Below, piece after piece: positions 61,078 to 64,000 of a stretch of 64,000 nucleotides of DNA. The DNA is from Methanocorpusculum petauri (GTDB lineage Archaea > Halobacteriota > Methanomicrobia > Methanomicrobiales > Methanocorpusculaceae), in NCBI RefSeq assembly GCF_026891975.1, contig NZ_JAPTGB010000010.1:1-64000 (forward strand), in the 5' to 3' direction. The position numbers were made by a program, and so were the translations under genes. Each line of letters starts with the position of its first letter. Positions within the stretch are counted from its first letter, which is position 1. Under the pieces are notes generated by a model that was not told the origin of the DNA, made no database searches, and saw nothing but the letters and a program-made list of their open reading frames with translations.

Positions 61078-63873
61078 TTGAAAAATACAAAGATTATGGT
61101 TGTTCTGGCCATCTTCCTCGCTGCAGCACTCTTCGTGAGCGCAGGGGCCGCAGCAGCGAATGCCGCCACGAACAATACATCCATTACTATACCAGATGGT
61201 ATTACACTTACCAATGGTACAGCATCCATCATTGAGGTAAAGATTGGCCTTAATGCAACAGATGGAGGTAAACTTACCTTCAAGAATGTAACGATCTATG
61301 ACGATGAGAACAACAATCTTGGAAATAATGGGACTACTCTGATTCCCCAATCCGGTACTTACTTCATCTCTATTAAACCGGTGAAAGCAGGTTCCCAGCT
61401 GCTCACGGCGAAATTTGTGATAAGCGAGGACGACCTCAACGAGAATAATGCCACCTACACTTCAGTGGCAGTAAATGTACAGGAAGCAGCACCTGTGGCA
61501 GAATCGTTCGGCCCGTTCTTCGTGTACGAAAAGATCTCTCCGTCCGACATCGGTGGAGCAAAGGCCCTGTACAAACTTTCCGGCGACGCAACCCCGGCTG
61601 TCCTTGACACCATTGCCGTTTCGGAAGAAACCACGCTCCTGAAAGAGATGATCGGCAACAACGTCGGCGTCTGGTACACCAGCCCGACCGGCGGTAGCTA
61701 CGCCACCATCTGGTACCCGGAGATCACGCTCAAAGCAGAGCTGACCACCGGTGACCTCACTGGAGTCGGAACCTCCAGCGGTGACTCCATCGACGGCAAG
61801 ACCATCAACAAAGACACCAACGTCACCTTCAAGATTGACGCACCAAAACTGGGTGGAGAGCCAATTCAGTCCGCAGAATCGGGTAAGAACATCTCCACCG
61901 TAAAGATCGTCTTCACCACGCCCGCCGGCGGTAAGACTACAGAGTTTGGTATCTACAACTTCGCAAACGTTAAGTTGGAATCTGCCCAGACCACCATGAA
62001 GAAGACCACGCAGCCGGGCAACGACGCAGCCGCAGGTCAGTGGACTGCTCAGGCAGAGTTCGAAACGTTCGGTAACTTCTCCGGATTCAAAGACTACGGT
62101 GCAAAATCCAACACCATCACGTTCACCATCCAGAGCAGCACCCTGACCATCACGGCAGCCAAGGACTCCGTCGTCCGCAGCAACCCGTTCACCGTAACCA
62201 TTCAGGGCAAGAGTCAGGGACTCTACAATGTAACCATTGAAAACGCAGTTGACACCGACGTAAACCCGTCCCTCCAGCCAAACCAGAACGGATGGCAGAA
62301 AGACTTGGAAAAAATCGGTACCTCAGTCATTGGTGCACAGTTCAAGACCGACGCAAGCGGAAAGCGTACCATCCAGTACAACACCGCAGCAGAGACCACA
62401 GACAAAACCTACACCATCAGAGTTGAAAAGAATGGCGACCACTCCGACTACGACAAAGTCAAAGTCAAAGTCGAGAAAGGAGCAGTCACCATCTCCGCAT
62501 CTGGTGACGGAACCTACTACATCGGTGAAGAAATCACACTCACCGGAACCAACACGGACAGCACCAACGTCTTCCTGTTTGTCACCGGCCCGAACCTGAA
62601 ACACACCGACGGTGTCGTTCTCAAAGATCTCGGAGGAGACAGCGGAAAAGAGAACCCGGCATACAGTGCAGCCAACCCGGTTCAGGTAAGAACCGACAAC
62701 ACGTGGGAATACAAGTGGGATACAACCCTGATCTCCCTCGATGACGGTGCATACACCGTCTATGCAACCAGCAGACTCACCAACGGTAAGTCTTCCGGAG
62801 AACAGAACCTCGGTAAAGTCAGTGCTGACTCAACCACTTGGCTGAACTCCAAAGCAAATGTTTATGGAAGCGAAGTCGGTGACAGCTACTATGCAGTCAA
62901 ACTCTCTGACTCCGAGTACGCAACCGTCTCCGTCAGCCTGAAAAAGCCGTTCCTCTCCGCAGTCCCGTCCGGAACCGTCGTTGCAAAAGGCGACAAGATT
63001 TATCTCCGCGGAACCGCCGAAGGCGACCCGAACTCACTGATGCTCTACATCTTCGGCCCGAACTTCTATAACATCGAATCCATCACTGTAGAAGATGACG
63101 GAACCTACGAAAAGAAGATCGAAATCGGAAACGACTGGGCATCCAACCAGTACTACGTCGTCATCGAACACCCGATGGAAAACGGAGTGATTGATGTTTA
63201 CGACACTGGTGCAGACAGTAACCCGAGAACACTCTCCATCTACAATGCTAATAAATCCCTTGGAGTGCAGTCCTCCTTCGTTGTTGAAGGAGCAGGAAAA
63301 CTTCAGAGTGCCAATGCAGCAGATGCGCTGACCAAGATGATCGACAACCCGAACATCGATGATATCTATACCAAACTCACCTTCACCGTAGCTGAACCGC
63401 GTATCGATATCACCAACCCGGGAGACAAAGCAGTAGGAACGAAGTTCACCATCTCCGGTACCACCAACCTCGCAGTTGATGATCAGATCCTTGTCGAAGT
63501 CGTCTCCTCCTCATTCAACGCAGTTGACAAGAGCCAGTCCTCCGCAACCTCCGGTGTCTCTCAGAGCACAAAAGTTGTTGCAGGCGAAGGCGCTGACAAC
63601 ACCTGGTCCGTCGAAGTTGACACCACCAACTGGAAACTCGACGAGTACACCATCAAGGTCCAGGGCATCGAAGTCGGCATCACAGCAACGACCAACTTCA
63701 ACCTCGTTGAAAAAGTCGTGACCCAGACTCCGACCGCAACTACAACCGGTGCTCCGGCAACCACCACTGCAACCGCAACTGCAACCGCAACCCCGTCAAC
63801 TCCGGGCTTCGGCGCATTCATTGCACTCGCAGGACTTGGTGCAGTAGCACTTCTCGTACTCCGCCGCAACTAA
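61078..63873 (+). CDS. large S-layer-like surface protein with C-terminal anchor
   Basis: The 931-residue protein starts with TTG; AGGAGGA eight bases upstream decides this. A signal peptide (about 1-26, VVLAIFLAAALFVSAGAAAA) is followed by an ectodomain of several Ig-like beta modules: LTITAAKDSVVRSNPFTVTI near 360, VTISASGDGTYYIGEEITLT near 475, and FLSAVPSGTVVAKGDKIYLR near 625. A Thr/Ala linker (about 885-905) precedes a PGFG motif and the anchor IALAGLGAVALLVLRRN, the form of PGF-CTERM proteins processed by archaeosortase. It is acidic with a good own promoter, so it is a candidate for the main S-layer protein. Confidence 0.78.
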   Translation: MKNTKIMVVLAIFLAAALFVSAGAAAANAATNNTSITIPDGITLTNGTASIIEVKIGLNATDGGKLTFKNVTIYDDENNNLGNNGTTLIPQSGTYFISIKPVKAGSQLLTAKFVISEDDLNENNATYTSVAVNVQEAAPVAESFGPFFVYEKISPSDIGGAKALYKLSGDATPAVLDTIAVSEETTLLKEMIGNNVGVWYTSPTGGSYATIWYPEITLKAELTTGDLTGVGTSSGDSIDGKTINKDTNVTFKIDAPKLGGEPIQSAESGKNISTVKIVFTTPAGGKTTEFGIYNFANVKLESAQTTMKKTTQPGNDAAAGQWTAQAEFETFGNFSGFKDYGAKSNTITFTIQSSTLTITAAKDSVVRSNPFTVTIQGKSQGLYNVTIENAVDTDVNPSLQPNQNGWQKDLEKIGTSVIGAQFKTDASGKRTIQYNTAAETTDKTYTIRVEKNGDHSDYDKVKVKVEKGAVTISASGDGTYYIGEEITLTGTNTDSTNVFLFVTGPNLKHTDGVVLKDLGGDSGKENPAYSAANPVQVRTDNTWEYKWDTTLISLDDGAYTVYATSRLTNGKSSGEQNLGKVSADSTTWLNSKANVYGSEVGDSYYAVKLSDSEYATVSVSLKKPFLSAVPSGTVVAKGDKIYLRGTAEGDPNSLMLYIFGPNFYNIESITVEDDGTYEKKIEIGNDWASNQYYVVIEHPMENGVIDVYDTGADSNPRTLSIYNANKSLGVQSSFVVEGAGKLQSANAADALTKMIDNPNIDDIYTKLTFTVAEPRIDITNPGDKAVGTKFTISGTTNLAVDDQILVEVVSSSFNAVDKSQSSATSGVSQSTKVVAGEGADNTWSVEVDTTNWKLDEYTIKVQGIEVGITATTNFNLVEKVVTQTPTATTTGAPATTTATATATATPSTPGFGAFIALAGLGAVALLVLRRN

Positions 63874-63894
63874 GCAGCGTGCAACACCACACGG

Positions 63895-63947
63895 TTTGCA
63901 ACCCGGAAACGGGAAACAAACCCTGATTTTTTATTTTTACTTTTTTC
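63895..63947 (+). terminator. S-layer gene terminator
   Basis: CCCG (63902-63905) and CGGG (63910-63913) close a GAAA loop, with outer TTTG/CAAA pairs (63895-63898 with 63917-63920). T-rich runs follow at 63927-63947. The last 50 bases of the window hold no gene. Confidence 0.65.
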
Positions 63948-64000
63948 TCAACCACATTCACCACATCTGCCAACCGGCACAAAACCCGGACCCGGCATAA

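Noticed and set aside
1-64000. CRISPR array, integrase or insertion sequence
   Set aside because: No regularly spaced repeats, transposase-like proteins or flanking inverted repeats were seen in any spacer.

Overview
The window comes from a methanogenic archaeon. It carries complete operons for methyl-coenzyme M reductase (mcrBDCGA) and the sodium-pumping methyltransferase Mtr, plus F420-dependent mtd, archaeal ribosomal operons, RNA polymerase subunit F, Pus10/TrmY and an archaeal mevalonate start module. DUF3821-type and C-terminally anchored surface proteins, moderate GC and family-level similarity point to Methanomicrobiales, most likely Methanocorpusculum. The species is an inference. 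No tRNA or rRNA gene, transposase, integrase or CRISPR array was seen.

Layout. 1-281: the tail of a repeat-type surface protein. 514-3367: a small orphan gene and a GntR-ABC operon (YtrABC-like) with an inverted-repeat operator. 3573-7691: aIF1A (no ordinary start codon), an FmdE-like protein, a cation/proton antiporter and a YgiQ-type radical SAM protein. 7692-8178: a structured non-coding stretch. 8179-8995: membrane protein plus Xre regulator. 9042-10386: riboflavin genes ribB and the regulator-kinase rbkR. 10497-13817: Xre regulator, HMG-CoA synthase, thiolase and DUF35 bridging protein. 13948-16395: copper P-type ATPase. 16454-22602: surface sensing or binding proteins (Cache-only protein, tandem periplasmic-binding protein, TPR protein). 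22776-28406: mtr operon in the order E-D-C-B-A-F-(A'G fusion)-H. 29074-34056: mcr operon. 34526-35959: DUF3821 surface protein and a pilin-like protein. 36353-41510: trmY-pus10-rpl21e-rpoF-DUF655-ksgA-mtq2-like run, a CopZ-like protein and an orphan. 41637-43385: cmk-DUF106-adkA. 43497-45625: pilin-like and Cache lipoprotein pair. 45739-58458: a 24-gene ribosomal operon from rpl3 to secY. 59074-60690: divergent Tfx-type regulator and mtd. 61078-63873: a large S-layer-like protein.

How the genes work together. Mtd, Mtr and Mcr are three steps of the CO2-to-methane path: methenyl/methylene-H4MPT reduction, methyl transfer to coenzyme M with sodium export, and methane release. The thiolase, HMG-CoA synthase and DUF35 protein form the known complex that starts isoprenoid (archaeal lipid) synthesis. 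TrmY and Pus10 make 1-methylpseudouridine at tRNA position 54. The ribosomal and secY genes feed translation and secretion.

Most notable: mtrG exists only as the tail of a second, almost duplicated MtrA corrinoid domain, with a 290-bp exact match to mtrA. The rpl3 and mtr operons, and to a lesser degree mcr, have long hairpin-rich leaders. The secY-adkA neighbourhood is split by a pilin/Cache pair. aIF1A lacks any ATG, GTG or TTG start in frame.
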